Positions 46,130-56,485 are shown, counted from the stretch's first letter. The stretch: DNA of 64,000 nucleotides from Rhodococcus ruber NBRC 15591 (GCF_001894945.1 NZ_BCXE01000001.1:62001-126000); one strand, 5' to 3'. Program-made: numbers and translations. The notes: generated from the sequence alone by a model not told the origin.

Positions 46130-47739
46130 GACGCTCCTGTTCGGGTGAAGGTTCCCAGGCCGTTCTCGTTCCAGTATTCGAACGTGACGCCGTCCGGGGT
46201 GAAGGTGGCGGTGGAGACCGTCCCGTCCGGGGCGTTCTCACCGCCCTCGATCGGGAAGGTGAACACGTCGCCGTCCCAGTGGTCGAGCCGGTAGGTCTGT
46301 TCGGCGGGACCGATGGTGAGCACCAGGGCGCCCTCGCGTTCGTCGATCCGCGCGGGACCGTAGTACTCGCTGGTGTAGGCGCCGGTGTACTGCCCGAGCG
46401 GACGGGCGGGGGTGGGGTTCGTCGGGGCGGTGCGCCCGACGAGCGAGCCCTTCGGGTCGTCGAACGTGGCGAAGCGCTGCTCGTACAGGTCGGTCCAGTC
46501 CTCCCGGATCTCCCCGAACTGCACGAGATCGGTGAACTCGGCGGCGAGGGTTTCCGGCACCCCGATCGGGGCGGCGTTGGTGAGCGCGACGATCGCGACG
46601 TCCGCCGACGGGATCGCGGTGAATGCGGTCGCGGCGCCCAGCGCGAACGCCCCGGAGTGGCTCAGCGTCACGCGCCCGGCGGGGCTCGTGCCCACGTTGA
46701 ACCCGTACCCGTAGAACCCCGCCCGGCTGTCGACGGTGCCCGGCGGGCTCGCCACGGCCTGCGGGGACACCGCCGGGAGCAGGGCGTCCGCGTCGACGAT
46801 GCGGCGGCCCTGGTACTCGCCGTCGCCGAGCAGCATCGTCAGCCACCGCGCGACATCGGTGACCGAGGCGCTCACCCCGCCGGCCGGGGACTGCGCGTCG
46901 GGATCGCGGACGGCGCGCGCGACGTAGTCGCCGTCGACGAGCTGATGGCCGACGGCCCGATTGGGCCGGGCCTCGTAGTCCTCGAATCGGGAACTGGTGG
47001 AAGTCATTCCGAGAGGCTCGTACAACGCCCGCTGCGACAGGTCCGCCCACTCGGCGCCGGACGCGTCGGCGACCGCCTGTGCCGCGGCGGTGAGCCCGAA
47101 GTTGGTGTACTCGTACGAATCACGGAACGGCCCGAGCGGCAGCAGGCGGAACCGGTCGAACACCTGCTCGCGGTCGAAACCGAGGTCCTCGAGTTCGTCG
47201 CCGGCGTGGTCGGGAAGTCCGGAACGATGGGCGTAGAGATCGCCGACGGTCACCCGGCTGGTCACGTACGGGTCCGCGAGCGCGAACCCCGGCAGGCGTT
47301 CGACCACCGGAGTGTCCCAGCCGATCACGCCCTCGCCGACCTGGCGGGCGACGACGGTGGCGCCGAGCGGCTTGGACATCGAGGCCAGTTGGAAGACGGT
47401 GTCGGCGTCCACCGCACCGTCGCGGCCGGCCTCGCGCACCCCGAACCCCTCCGCGTACACGATCTCACCGCGGTGCACGACCGCCACCGCCATTCCGGGA
47501 ATGCCGGTCCGATCCATCAGCTCCCGGGCGAGGTCGTCGAGGCGAGCGACAGCGTCGTCGACCTGTCCGTCCGGGATGTCGATGCCTGCGACCTGCGGGG
47601 GAGAGAGGGACTGGGCTTCCGGCGAGGCCGGCGCCGAGGAAGCCGGAGAGTCGGCGGTGTCGACCGAGACGCAGGCAGCCGACAGGATCGCCACGAGGGC
47701 GAGGGCGGCGCCGATCCGGCGACGACGGGGTGCGCGCAT
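46126..47739 (-). CDS. Beta-lactamase-like serine hydrolase lipoprotein
   Basis: A 537-residue exported protein with lipobox LSAAC after a basic n-region. The class C/PBP4-type hydrolase domain (about 60-400) has the nucleophile in ASMSKPLGA (SxxK), EYTNFG (YxN) and a third box LSHSGAF. A C-terminal beta-rich domain (from about 430: YTGAYTSEYYGPARI) resembles DUF3471. It may be an esterase or D-aminopeptidase at the surface rather than a true beta-lactamase. Translationally coupled to the LEH gene. Confidence 0.88.
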   Translation of the reverse strand: MRAPRRRRIGAALALVAILSAACVSVDTADSPASSAPASPEAQSLSPPQVAGIDIPDGQVDDAVARLDDLARELMDRTGIPGMAVAVVHRGEIVYAEGFGVREAGRDGAVDADTVFQLASMSKPLGATVVARQVGEGVIGWDTPVVERLPGFALADPYVTSRVTVGDLYAHRSGLPDHAGDELEDLGFDREQVFDRFRLLPLGPFRDSYEYTNFGLTAAAQAVADASGAEWADLSQRALYEPLGMTSTSSRFEDYEARPNRAVGHQLVDGDYVARAVRDPDAQSPAGGVSASVTDVARWLTMLLGDGEYQGRRIVDADALLPAVSPQAVASPPGTVDSRAGFYGYGFNVGTSPAGRVTLSHSGAFALGAATAFTAIPSADVAIVALTNAAPIGVPETLAAEFTDLVQFGEIREDWTDLYEQRFATFDDPKGSLVGRTAPTNPTPARPLGQYTGAYTSEYYGPARIDEREGALVLTIGPAEQTYRLDHWDGDVFTFPIEGGENAPDGTVSTATFTPDGVTFEYWNENGLGTFTRTGAS

Positions 47740-47993
47740 GTCACGGCCTTTCTCGTCCGTCGCATGGTATGCCCCCGGCTCGGTGCGCGGAAGACTCTCG
47801 AAGCCTCGGGCCCCGCAACGACGATCGTTGTGCAACCGTGACGTCCGGGCGCGGGACCGGGGTCACCGCGACGACCAGCGCCGACGCCGGCGTGCGGCGC
47901 AGGGCCGCGGGCAGGTCCGGACGGAAACCGCCCGGGGCCCGGGGCCACTCGCTAGCGTCGAGACACCGGTGCCCGATCTCCGAGGAGGATGCC

Positions 47994-48581
47994 ATGAACA
48001 GACGAGCCCGTCGCACCGCCACCGTGGCCGCGGCCGTCGCTGCCGCGGGACTGGTCCTGGCCGGCTGCAGCAGCGACGACGGCACCAGCGCCGAGGACGC
48101 CGTGGCCGGCGTGACCAGCGCGGCGGAATCGGCAGTCGAGCGCGCGACGTCCGCCGCGGAGTCCGCGGTCGAGGGCGCCACCGGGGCCGAGAACACGGAG
48201 CCGGGCGCCTCCGTCGAGGAGACGACGACCCTGCCGGGTGCGGGCGGCGGCGAGTACACCATCAGCGGGCCGATTCTGGCGAAGTACAACGAGATCGGCG
48301 GTGCCGACAGCCCGCTGGGCGCACCGACCGCGGATCAGCAGGATGTCGGCGACGGCTACGTCGCGGAGTTCGAGGGCGGCATCGTCGCCTGGAGCCCCGA
48401 CACCGACGCGCACGTGGTGTGGGGCGAGATCCGCACCGCCTGGGAGGCCCAGGGCGGTGCGGGTGGCGAACTCGGATTCCCCATCAGCGACGAGCGGCCC
48501 ATCCCGAACGGGCTCGAGAGCGAGTTCGAGATGGGCACCATCACCTATGTCGACGGTGCGACGCAGGTGATCCCGAAGTAG
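47994..48581 (+). CDS. LGFP-repeat lipoprotein
   Basis: A 195-residue lipoprotein: signal with lipobox VLAGC, an Ala/Glu/Ser helical linker with repeated SAAESAVE, then a domain with LGFP-type repeats (GADSPLGAPTADQQ, AGGELGFPISDERP) and intervening FEGGIVAWSP and MGTITYV strands. LGFP modules attach proteins to the mycolate/arabinogalactan envelope in corynebacteria and rhodococci. The ATG has CGAGGAGG upstream. Divergent from the serine hydrolase. Confidence 0.88.
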   Translation: MNRRARRTATVAAAVAAAGLVLAGCSSDDGTSAEDAVAGVTSAAESAVERATSAAESAVEGATGAENTEPGASVEETTTLPGAGGGEYTISGPILAKYNEIGGADSPLGAPTADQQDVGDGYVAEFEGGIVAWSPDTDAHVVWGEIRTAWEAQGGAGGELGFPISDERPIPNGLESEFEMGTITYVDGATQVIPK

Positions 48582-48600
48582 CCCGTCCGGATGCGGCCGG

Positions 48601-49584
48601 TCACGGCTGGAAGACGAGCCGGCCCACGGTGTGCCCGTCGCCGAGGCGGGCCACGCCGTCGGCGACGTCGTCGAGGGAGAGTCGCTCGCTGATCAGCGGT
48701 CGGATGGCGCCGTCGTCGGCGAGGCGGCACAGTTCCTCGTGGCAGGCCTCGATCGCGGCACGGTTGTACTGCCGGTACAGGCCCCAGTGCAGGCCGATGA
48801 TCGAGTAGTTCTTGATGAGCGCGTGGTTCAACGCCGGTTGCGGGATGGTGCCACCGGCGAACCCGATCACCAGGATGCGGCCCTCGAACGCGATGCACTT
48901 GGTGGAGCGGCTGTACGAGTCGCCGCCGACCGGGTCGTAGACCACGTCCGCACCGCGACCCGCGGTGACGTCCTTGACGACGTCGACGAAGTCTTCGCGG
49001 TGCCGGTCGACGACGACGTCGGCGCCGAGGGCCCGGCAGTAGTCGGCCTTCTCGGCGCCGCCGACGACACCGATGACGGTGGCGCCGGCGGCCTTGCCGA
49101 GTTGCACTGCGGCACTGCCGACGCCGCCGGCCGCGGCGTGCACGAGCAGGGTCTCCCCGGCCCGCAGCTGGGTGCGCCGGTGCAGGGCGAACCACGACGT
49201 CTGGTATCCGATCGACAACGCCGACGCTTCGGCGTCGTCGAGGGACGCCGGGGCGCGGTAGGCGTCCTCCTCCGGAACCACGGCGAGCTCGGCGAAACCG
49301 CCGAAGGGGAACTCGGGATTGCCGATGATCCGGTCGCCGACGGCGAAGCGGGTGACGCCCTCGCCGACCGCGACGACCGTCCCGGCCAGTTCGACGCCGG
49401 GGGTGAAGGGCAGTTCCGGCTTCATCTGGTACTGCCCGCGGCACAGCAGCACGTCGGGGAAGTTGGCCGGCGTCGCGGCGACGCGCACCACGAGCCGTCC
49501 GGGGCCTGCCTCCGGATCGGGGACGTCGACGAGTTGCAGCGCTTCCTTGGGCTCGCCCACTTCGTGAATTCGCCAGGCCTTCAT
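48601..49584 (-). CDS. NADPH:quinone oxidoreductase (zinc-independent MDR)
   Basis: A 327-residue medium-chain reductase: TPGVELAGTVVAVGEGVTRF, the NADPH loop VHAAAGGVGSAAVQLGKAAGA, and no zinc-ligand cysteines. It reduces quinones or enoyl thioesters with NADPH. It is the last gene of the run acyl-CoA dehydrogenase, SDR, reductase on this strand, so it probably works on a CoA-bound or ketone intermediate of the catabolic cluster. Confidence 0.9.
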   Translation of the reverse strand: MKAWRIHEVGEPKEALQLVDVPDPEAGPGRLVVRVAATPANFPDVLLCRGQYQMKPELPFTPGVELAGTVVAVGEGVTRFAVGDRIIGNPEFPFGGFAELAVVPEEDAYRAPASLDDAEASALSIGYQTSWFALHRRTQLRAGETLLVHAAAGGVGSAAVQLGKAAGATVIGVVGGAEKADYCRALGADVVVDRHREDFVDVVKDVTAGRGADVVYDPVGGDSYSRSTKCIAFEGRILVIGFAGGTIPQPALNHALIKNYSIIGLHWGLYRQYNRAAIEACHEELCRLADDGAIRPLISERLSLDDVADGVARLGDGHTVGRLVFQP

Positions 49585-49623
49585 GGGATTACCTTTCCAT
49601 CGAGTTCGGTGTGCGGGGTGCGC

Positions 49624-50421
<798 letters not shown>

Positions 50422-50423
50422 CG

Positions 50424-51674
50424 TCAGCCCACCGTCACCTTGTGGCCGTTGACCGAGGCGGCGGGAGCGGTGCGGTACTTGCGCAGTTCGGCGACGGCGA
50501 TGGACCGCTTGTGCACCTCGTCGGGGCCGTCGGCCAGGCGCAGGGTGCGCATGTGCGCGTACATCATGGCGAGCGGGAAGTCGTCGGTGACGCCTCCGCC
50601 GCCGTGCACCTGGATGGCGCGGTCGATGATCTTCAGCGCCATCGCCGGGGCGGCGACCTTGATCGCGGCGATCTCCATCCGGGCCTGCTTGTTGCCGACG
50701 GTGTCCATCAGGTGGGCAGCCTTGAGCGTGAGCAGCCGTGTCATCTCGATCTCGATCCGGGCCTCGGCGATCCAGTCCTGGATGTTGGCGCGCTCGCTCA
50801 CGGGCTGACCGAACGTGACCCGGCTCGACGCGCGCCGGCACAGCAGTTCGAGGGCTCGCTCGGCCATGCCGATGGCGCGCATGCAGTGGTGGATGCGGCC
50901 GGGGCCGAGGCGGGCCTGGCTGATCGCGAAGCCCTCGCCCTCGCCGGCGAGCACGTCCTTGCTCGGCACCCGCACGTTCTCGAAGGTGATCTCGGCGTGG
51001 CCCTCGCGGTCGGCGTAACCGAAGACCGGGAGGTTGCGCACGACGGTCACGCCGGGAGCGTCGATGGGCACCACCATCATCGACTGCTGGCGGTGCGGGG
51101 CCGCCGTGGGGTCGGTCTTGCCCATGACGATGAGGACCTTGCAGTTCTTGTGCATCGCGTTGGAGGCGAACCACTTGCGCCCGTTGAGGACGTACTCGTC
51201 GCCGTCCCGGACCATGGACAGCTCGATGTTGGTGGCGTCGGAGCTGGCGACGGCGGGTTCGGTCATCGCGAACGCCGAGGCCATCGTGCCGTCGAGCAGC
51301 GGGCGCAGGTACTTCTCCTTGTGCTCGTCGGTCCCGAAGAGGGTGAGCACCTCCATGTTGCCGGTGTCGGGTGCGTTGCAGTTGCACGCCTCGGAGGCGA
51401 TGTGGCTGCGGCCCATGATCTCGGCGAGGGGGGCGTACTCGAGGTTGGTCAGGCCCGGGCCCCAGTCGGGGTGGGGGTGGAACAGGTTCCACAGGCCGCG
51501 CCGGCGGGCCTCGGCCTTGAGTTCCTCGAGGATCGGGGGCTGGAAGTGCGGGTCCCCGGAGGCGCGCATCTGTTCCTCGTACACCGACTCGGCGGGGTAG
51601 ACGTGCTCGTCCATGAAGGCGAGGAGGGCGTCGCGGTACTGCACGGTGCGTTCGGACATTTCGTAGACCGACAT
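50424..51674 (-). CDS. Acyl-CoA dehydrogenase (FadE)
   Basis: A 416-residue flavoenzyme: [18 protein letters not shown] (FAD/substrate loop), [35 protein letters not shown], and the C-terminal [20 protein letters not shown]. The ACAD10/11-like pattern [22 protein letters not shown] suggests branched or medium/long substrates. It introduces the alpha-beta double bond. ATG 51674 has AGGAG seven bases upstream; a GTG at 51680 is too close to that site. First gene of the leftward operon, behind an inverted-repeat operator. Confidence 0.93.
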   Translation of the reverse strand: MSVYEMSERTVQYRDALLAFMDEHVYPAESVYEEQMRASGDPHFQPPILEELKAEARRRGLWNLFHPHPDWGPGLTNLEYAPLAEIMGRSHIASEACNCNAPDTGNMEVLTLFGTDEHKEKYLRPLLDGTMASAFAMTEPAVASSDATNIELSMVRDGDEYVLNGRKWFASNAMHKNCKVLIVMGKTDPTAAPHRQQSMMVVPIDAPGVTVVRNLPVFGYADREGHAEITFENVRVPSKDVLAGEGEGFAISQARLGPGRIHHCMRAIGMAERALELLCRRASSRVTFGQPVSERANIQDWIAEARIEIEMTRLLTLKAAHLMDTVGNKQARMEIAAIKVAAPAMALKIIDRAIQVHGGGGVTDDFPLAMMYAHMRTLRLADGPDEVHKRSIAVAELRKYRTAPAASVNGHKVTVG

Positions 51675-51771
51675 GGTCACTCCTGGCGGAAGGGGAGGGG
51701 CAGGGCTGGGGATCGCCCGTCGTCGAGGTACGTCGCGAACAGGATGGTGACGGACGTCTCCTTCCCTGTAT

Positions 51772-51791
51772 AGTTGAACGCGGTTTCAACT
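51772..51791. promoter_or_regulatory. Operator copy 1: AGTTGAA-N6-TTCAACT
   Basis: A 7-bp inverted repeat with a six-base spacer, between the divergent acyl-CoA dehydrogenase and MaoC genes. Its core TGAA-N6-TTCA recurs twice more in this cluster. Confidence 0.65.
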
Positions 51792-51843
51792 TCAAGTTTT
51801 GATTCGGCGCGAGTCGCTCCGGCCGCGCGGAGAGGAAGCATCC

Positions 51844-52320
51844 ATGACCGACGACATCAGCACCCTGCCCGTGCGACCCACGGGCCTCGACGACCTCCGG
51901 GACCTGGTGGGACGGGACATCGGACCGACGGACTGGGTGACCGTGACCCAGGAACTCGTGAACGCCTTCGCCGAGGTCACCGACGACCACCAGTGGATCC
52001 ATGTCGACCCCGAGCGCGCCGCGACGAGTCCGCTGGGGACGACGATCGCGCACGGTCTGCTCGTGCTCTCGCTGGGGCCGGGCCTGTCCTACAAGCTCAT
52101 GAGCTTCGACGGGTTCGCCCACGGCCTCAACTACGGCTACGACAAGGTGCGCTTCGTCTCGCCGCTGCCGGTCGGTTCCCGCATCCGGATGCGCATGCAG
52201 GTGCTCGGGGCCGAGGCCGCCGGTGGCGGCATCCAGATCCGGACGCTGCAGACGTTCGAGCGCGAGGGGCAGGAGAAGCCGGTCGCGGTGGCCGAGTCGC
52301 TCGCCCGCGTCGTCGCCTGA
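51844..52320 (+). CDS. MaoC-like (R)-specific enoyl-CoA hydratase
   Basis: A 158-residue single hot-dog-fold hydratase. The active site motif is FAEVTDDHQWIHVDPERA, then SPLGTTIAHG, the usual Asp/His pair of R-hydratases. It adds water to enoyl-CoA to give (R)-3-hydroxyacyl-CoA. The ATG at 51844 has GAGAGGAAG upstream. It is divergent from the dehydrogenase that would make its substrate and shares the operator. Confidence 0.9.
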   Translation: MTDDISTLPVRPTGLDDLRDLVGRDIGPTDWVTVTQELVNAFAEVTDDHQWIHVDPERAATSPLGTTIAHGLLVLSLGPGLSYKLMSFDGFAHGLNYGYDKVRFVSPLPVGSRIRMRMQVLGAEAAGGGIQIRTLQTFEREGQEKPVAVAESLARVVA

Positions 52321-52338
52321 GCGGCGTACGGCACAGAT

Positions 52339-52376
52339 GCTGCCGGCCTCCACGAGCGATCGTGGAGGCCGGCAGC
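52339..52376. terminator. Bidirectional terminator (17-bp stem)
   Basis: GCTGCCGGCCTCCACGA and its complement with a four-base loop lie between the convergent MaoC and transporter genes. Confidence 0.8.
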
Positions 52377-52386
52377 ACCCGTTCGG

Positions 52387-53769
52387 TTACCGTGCGTGGG
52401 CGATGCCCGGGACGGCCTTCGGGTCGCGGCGCACCTCCGCGGGGTTGGTCTCCTTGAGCACCCACGCCGAGAACAGCGTGAGGGCGCCCATGAGGGCCAC
52501 GAACACCGAGACCAGGGTGGTCGTGCCGGTGTTGGCGATCAGGGCGGTCATGATGAACGGCGTGCCGCCGCTGACGGTGACGGCGGCGAGCTGGTAGGCG
52601 AGCGACGCGCCGGAGAGCCGGACGTTGGGCTCGAAGAGCTCGCCCAGGTACGCCGCCAGCGGGCCGTAGGTCATGGACTGGAAGATCGACCCGACCGTGA
52701 CGGCCACCGCGAACAACGCGAGGTTCGCGGTATTGACGAGCCAGAAGTAGGGGAATGCCCACAGCACGAGTGCCGCGGCCCCGATCATGATCATCGGCCG
52801 GCGGCCGATGCGGTCGGAGATCCACCCCGACCACAGGATGAACCCGAGGCCCACCAGCGAGCTCGCCAGCGAGATGGCCAGGATCGAATTGCGGTCCATG
52901 CCGAGTTCGGTTGTGCCGTAGCTCAGGACGCCGGCGATGCTGATGTAGAACAGCGAGTTGGTTGCGGCGAGCAGACCGCAGCCCAGCAGGATCTTGCGCC
53001 AGTGGGTGCGGATCGCCTCGGCGAGCGGGGCCTGGACGACCTGCTGCTCGGGCCGCTTGGCCGCGACTTCGGCCTGCAGTTCCCGGAATTCGGGGGTGTC
53101 CTCCACCTTGGTCTGGATGTAGAGGACGACGGGGAACAGCGCGGCACTGGCGAGGAACGGAATCCGCCAGCCCCAGTCGAGGAACACCTCGTTCGACATC
53201 GCGGCCGTCGCCGTGAGGAACGCGACGTTGCCCAGGATGACGCCGCACGGCACGCCCATCTGCCCGAACGTGCCGGCGAAGCCTCGACGTTTGGGATCGG
53301 CGGACTCGGTGAGCAGCAGGACGATTCCACCCCACTGCCCGCCGCAGGCGAGGCCCTGCAGGAAGCGGAGCGTCACCAGCAGGATGGGGGCGAGGACCCC
53401 GATGGCGGCGGCGGAGGGCAGGCAGCCGATCAGGAACGTCGCCAGACCCATGAGCAGCAGGCAGACCACGACGACGGGTTTGCGGCCGTAGCGGTCACCG
53501 AAGTGGCCGGCCACGAGCCCGCCGAGGGGCCGGGCGACGAACCCGGCCCAGAAGGTGCTGAAGGACAACAGCGTTCCCATCAGGGGGGAGCTGTCGGGGA
53601 AGAACACGTGCGGGAACACCAGCGCCGCGGCGGTGCCGTACAGAAAGAAGTCGTACCACTCGATCGAGCTGCCGATGAGCCCGGCGGCGAGCAGTTTACG
53701 ATGAGCGCGCGTGTGGTGCGACGTGCCGGCGGTCGTGATGCCGGTCGGACTCACGGATGGCGATGTCAC
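52387..53769 (-). CDS. MFS transporter, metabolite:H+ symporter (MHS) family
   Basis: A 460-residue protein with 12 spans. Family marks: GSSIEWYDFFLYGTAAAL in TM1, the loop GHFGDRYGRKP between TM2 and TM3, RFLQGLACGGQWGG, and the second-half loop SDRIGRRP. MHS proteins (ShiA, PcaK-like, ProP) import carboxylates such as shikimate, aromatic acids or betaines with protons. Here it should bring in the substrate of the cluster. The GTG start lies nine bases after GGAGG. Divergent from the acyl-CoA ligase, with an operator between. Confidence 0.92.
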   Translation of the reverse strand: MTSPSVSPTGITTAGTSHHTRAHRKLLAAGLIGSSIEWYDFFLYGTAAALVFPHVFFPDSSPLMGTLLSFSTFWAGFVARPLGGLVAGHFGDRYGRKPVVVVCLLLMGLATFLIGCLPSAAAIGVLAPILLVTLRFLQGLACGGQWGGIVLLLTESADPKRRGFAGTFGQMGVPCGVILGNVAFLTATAAMSNEVFLDWGWRIPFLASAALFPVVLYIQTKVEDTPEFRELQAEVAAKRPEQQVVQAPLAEAIRTHWRKILLGCGLLAATNSLFYISIAGVLSYGTTELGMDRNSILAISLASSLVGLGFILWSGWISDRIGRRPMIMIGAAALVLWAFPYFWLVNTANLALFAVAVTVGSIFQSMTYGPLAAYLGELFEPNVRLSGASLAYQLAAVTVSGGTPFIMTALIANTGTTTLVSVFVALMGALTLFSAWVLKETNPAEVRRDPKAVPGIAHAR

Positions 53770-53814
53770 AGATCAATTCCTCCGGTCGGACGGGCCGAGA
53801 AACAGCACTCAAAC

Positions 53815-53830
53815 ATGAATTCGGGTTCAG
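53815..53830. promoter_or_regulatory. Operator copy 2: ATGAA-N6-TTCAG
   Basis: ATGAATTCGGGTTCAG carries the TGAA-N6-TTCA core and matches copy 3 (near 56490) at 12 of 16 positions. It lies between the transporter and ligase genes. Confidence 0.6.
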
Positions 53831-53859
53831 GCTGTGGTGCTAGTCTGGGGCATCGGTCA

Positions 53860-53875
53860 TGTGATGTCAATCACG
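53860..53875. promoter_or_regulatory. CRP/GlxR-like box upstream of the acyl-CoA ligase gene
   Basis: TGTGATGTCAATCACG matches TGTGA-N6-TCACA at 9 of 10 positions and lies 44 bases before the ligase start. It suggests carbon-source control on top of the specific operator. Confidence 0.55.
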
Positions 53876-53919
53876 AGCCGCTCTCCCCCACTATGTCTCT
53901 CGACGAAGGGAAACCACTC

Positions 53920-55437
53920 ATGGCCAGTGTTCTCGACCCCGTCCTCGCCCACGCGGACGCGGCGCCGGAACGCATCGCCCTGCGCACGCGGGACGGGCAG
54001 CGGAGCTACCGCGAGCTGCGCGACGACGCGCTGCGCTACGGCGCGCTGCTCCGCAGCCGCGGCGTCGCCGCCGGCGACCGGGTGCTCCTGCTCGCTCCCT
54101 CCGTGCCCGAGTTCGTGGTGGCCTACCTCGGCATCCAGGCGCTCGGTGCCGTGGTGGTGCCGGTGAACACCATGTCCACCGCGGCCGAACTGCGCTACAC
54201 CCTCGGGGATTCGCGGGCCGTGCTCGCGATCGCCTGGCATGCCGCCTCCGGCTCGGTGGCCGAGGCCGCGGAGGGGCTCGGTGTGCCGTGGCTGTCGCTG
54301 GAGCCCGGCGCCGCGGTCGAACAGGAGCCCGTCGATCCCGTCGACCGTGCCGACGGTGACACCGCGGCGGTGCTGTACACCTCGGGCACCACCGGCCGCC
54401 CGAAGGGGGCTCAGCTCACCGTCTCGAATCTGCTGTCTGCAGGACGCATTTCGTGCCGATTGTCCGAATCGGGACCCGAGGATCGAGTCGGGACCGGGCT
54501 GCCGCTGTTCCACATCTTCGGCCAGGCGTCGGTGATGATGTCGGCCTTCACCGCGGGGGCCTCCCTGTCCCTGCTGTCCCCGTTCGATCCGGCGGCGATG
54601 CTCGACCTCGTCGTCCGGGACCGGCTGACGGTGGTGTGCGGGGTGCCGACCATGTGGAACGCGATGCTGCATGCCGAATCTCCCTACGGACCAGCGGACT
54701 TCGCGGGACTCCGGCTGGCGGTATCGGGGGGTGCGTCGCTGCCGGGGGAGGTGGCTCGTGACTTCGAGCACCGCTTCGGCTGCACCATCCGGGAGGGATA
54801 CGGCCTGACCGAGACCACGGCCATGGCGACCTTCTCGTGGGGGGACGTCCCGGCGCGCATCGGGTACAGCGGCACCGCGGCCCCGGACATCGAGGTCGAG
54901 GTCTACGGGCCGGACGGCGTCGCGTGCGGCCCGGGGGAGGTGGGCGAGGTGTTCGTCCGCGGACCCGTCGTCATGGCCGGCTACTGGCAGCGACCGGCCG
55001 ACACCGCGGCCGTGCTCGACGACGAGGGCTGGTTCCGCACCGGCGATCTCGGGGAGTTCGACGAGCAGGGCCGGTTGCGCATCGTCGACCGGGTCAAGGA
55101 CCTCGTCATCCGGGGCGGCTACAACGTGTATCCCAGCGAGGTGGAGGAGGTGCTCTACGAGCATCCCGACGTGGTCGAGGCCGCCGTGGTGGGCGTGCCG
55201 GACCGCCACTACGGCGAGGAGATCGCCGCGGTGGTCGTGCTGCGCGACGACGCCGGCGCCGGTGCCGAGGACGTCGTGCGCTGGTGCCGGGAACGGTTGT
55301 CCGCCTACAAGGCGCCCCGCATCGTCCGCTTCGTGGACGCCCTGCCGAAGGGGGCGTCCGGGAAGATCCTCAAGCGGGCCATCGACCGGGACGAGTTGTC
55401 CCGGTTCGTCGTTCGCCGTTCCGAGTCGGCGGTGTGA
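53920..55437 (+). CDS. Acyl-CoA synthetase (AMP-forming ligase)
   Basis: A 505-residue ANL-family ligase. A3 loop LYTSGTTGRPKGAQ, A5 REGYGLTETTAMA, A7 GWFRTGDLG, A8 hinge DRVKDLVIRGGYNVYPSEVEE, and catalytic lysine in KGASGKILKRAI. It activates a carboxylic acid to its CoA thioester, the entry step for the dehydrogenase-hydratase-SDR set around it. ATG 53920 follows GAAGGG by nine bases; ATG 53893 in frame is an alternative. Confidence 0.93.
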   Translation: MASVLDPVLAHADAAPERIALRTRDGQRSYRELRDDALRYGALLRSRGVAAGDRVLLLAPSVPEFVVAYLGIQALGAVVVPVNTMSTAAELRYTLGDSRAVLAIAWHAASGSVAEAAEGLGVPWLSLEPGAAVEQEPVDPVDRADGDTAAVLYTSGTTGRPKGAQLTVSNLLSAGRISCRLSESGPEDRVGTGLPLFHIFGQASVMMSAFTAGASLSLLSPFDPAAMLDLVVRDRLTVVCGVPTMWNAMLHAESPYGPADFAGLRLAVSGGASLPGEVARDFEHRFGCTIREGYGLTETTAMATFSWGDVPARIGYSGTAAPDIEVEVYGPDGVACGPGEVGEVFVRGPVVMAGYWQRPADTAAVLDDEGWFRTGDLGEFDEQGRLRIVDRVKDLVIRGGYNVYPSEVEEVLYEHPDVVEAAVVGVPDRHYGEEIAAVVVLRDDAGAGAEDVVRWCRERLSAYKAPRIVRFVDALPKGASGKILKRAIDRDELSRFVVRRSESAV

Positions 55438-55442
55438 CCGGT

Positions 55443-55481
55443 GCCGTCCGCGGCCGGGTGGCGTGCCCGGCCGCGGACGGC
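55443..55481. terminator. Bidirectional terminator (16-bp stem)
   Basis: GCCGTCCGCGGCCGGG and its complement with a seven-base loop lie directly after the ligase stop and before the convergent lactonase gene end. Confidence 0.8.
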
Positions 55482-55490
55482 CCGCCGGGC

Positions 55491-56465
55491 TCAGTACGTG
55501 TCGCGACGTTCGAAGATCTCGCGCGGGTTGTCGATCAGCATCCGGTCGATGTCCGTGTCGCCGACCCCGGCCTCCCGCAGCGCGGGCAGCACGTCGTTGT
55601 GCAGGTGCATGTAGCTCCATCGCGGCGTCGCGACGGCGAGCATCTGCGGGTCGAGCCAGTCGTTGAGGGTGGCGTAGTCCTGCGAGAGCAGCATCCGGCC
55701 GGCATAGCCGCGCTCGACGAGGGCGGCGATGGTCTTCACCCGCTGCTCGAAGCCGAGATAGACGTCCACGCCGCAGCGATCCATACCGATGTACGAGCCG
55801 GCGTCCATCAGCGCCGTGAGATAGCCGATGTCGTCGGAATCGCCGCTGTGGCCGACGATCACGCGCGAGAGGTCGACGCCCTCCTCGGTGAACAGGCGCT
55901 GCATCACCCGTCCCGACTCGGAGTGGGCGTGGGTGTGCACCGTGATCGGTACGCCGGTGCGTCGGTGGGCGACCGCCACGGCCCGGGCCGTCCGCTCGAC
56001 TCCCGCGGTCAGGCCCGGGGCGTCGATGGCGCACTTGAGCATTCCCGCCCGCACTCCGGAGTCGAGGATGCCTTCCTCGATGTCGCGGACGAAGAAGTCC
56101 ACCATCGGTTCCGGGCCGCCGAACAGGGTGTCGGGGCCGCGGTAGTGGAAGTAGTGCGGCAGGTCCATGTAGGTGTAGAGACCGGTCGCCACGACGATGT
56201 TCATGTCGGTGGCCTCGGCGACCCGTCGGATGAGGTCGATGTTGCGGCCGGTGCCGACCACGGTGAGGTCGACGAACGTGTCGAAACCGGCCGCGTGCAC
56301 CTCCCGGACGCGCGTGATCGCCTCGGCGACCGCCGCGTCCAGGTCGACGCCGATGTCCCAGTTGCCGTGCAGTTCGGGGGAGAGGACGAACAGGTGCTCG
56401 TGCATCAGTGTCCGGCCGAGGCTGCCGCTGTCGACGGTGCCGGTGACGGTGGGGACGGTGGTCAT
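55491..56465 (-). CDS. Phosphotriesterase-like lactonase/amidohydrolase
   Basis: A 324-residue TIM-barrel amidohydrolase of the PTE family. Metal ligands: MHEHLFVLSPEL (HxH), the probable carboxylated lysine in MLKCAIDAPGLT, VHTHAHSESG, VIVGHSGDSDD and LLSQDYATLND. Rhodococcal and mycobacterial members of this family are mostly lactonases with weak organophosphate activity. In this cluster it could open a lactone to the hydroxy acid that the CoA ligase then activates; this is inference. The start is preceded by a strong palindromic operator. Confidence 0.9.
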   Translation of the reverse strand: MTTVPTVTGTVDSGSLGRTLMHEHLFVLSPELHGNWDIGVDLDAAVAEAITRVREVHAAGFDTFVDLTVVGTGRNIDLIRRVAEATDMNIVVATGLYTYMDLPHYFHYRGPDTLFGGPEPMVDFFVRDIEEGILDSGVRAGMLKCAIDAPGLTAGVERTARAVAVAHRRTGVPITVHTHAHSESGRVMQRLFTEEGVDLSRVIVGHSGDSDDIGYLTALMDAGSYIGMDRCGVDVYLGFEQRVKTIAALVERGYAGRMLLSQDYATLNDWLDPQMLAVATPRWSYMHLHNDVLPALREAGVGDTDIDRMLIDNPREIFERRDTY

Positions 56466-56485
56466 GACGTCTCGCTTCCTACGAC

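Noticed and set aside
47816-47830. CAACGA-N3-TCGTTG inverted repeat as an operator between the serine hydrolase and LGFP genes
   Set aside because: A single short copy with no second instance or clear promoter alignment; too weak to call.
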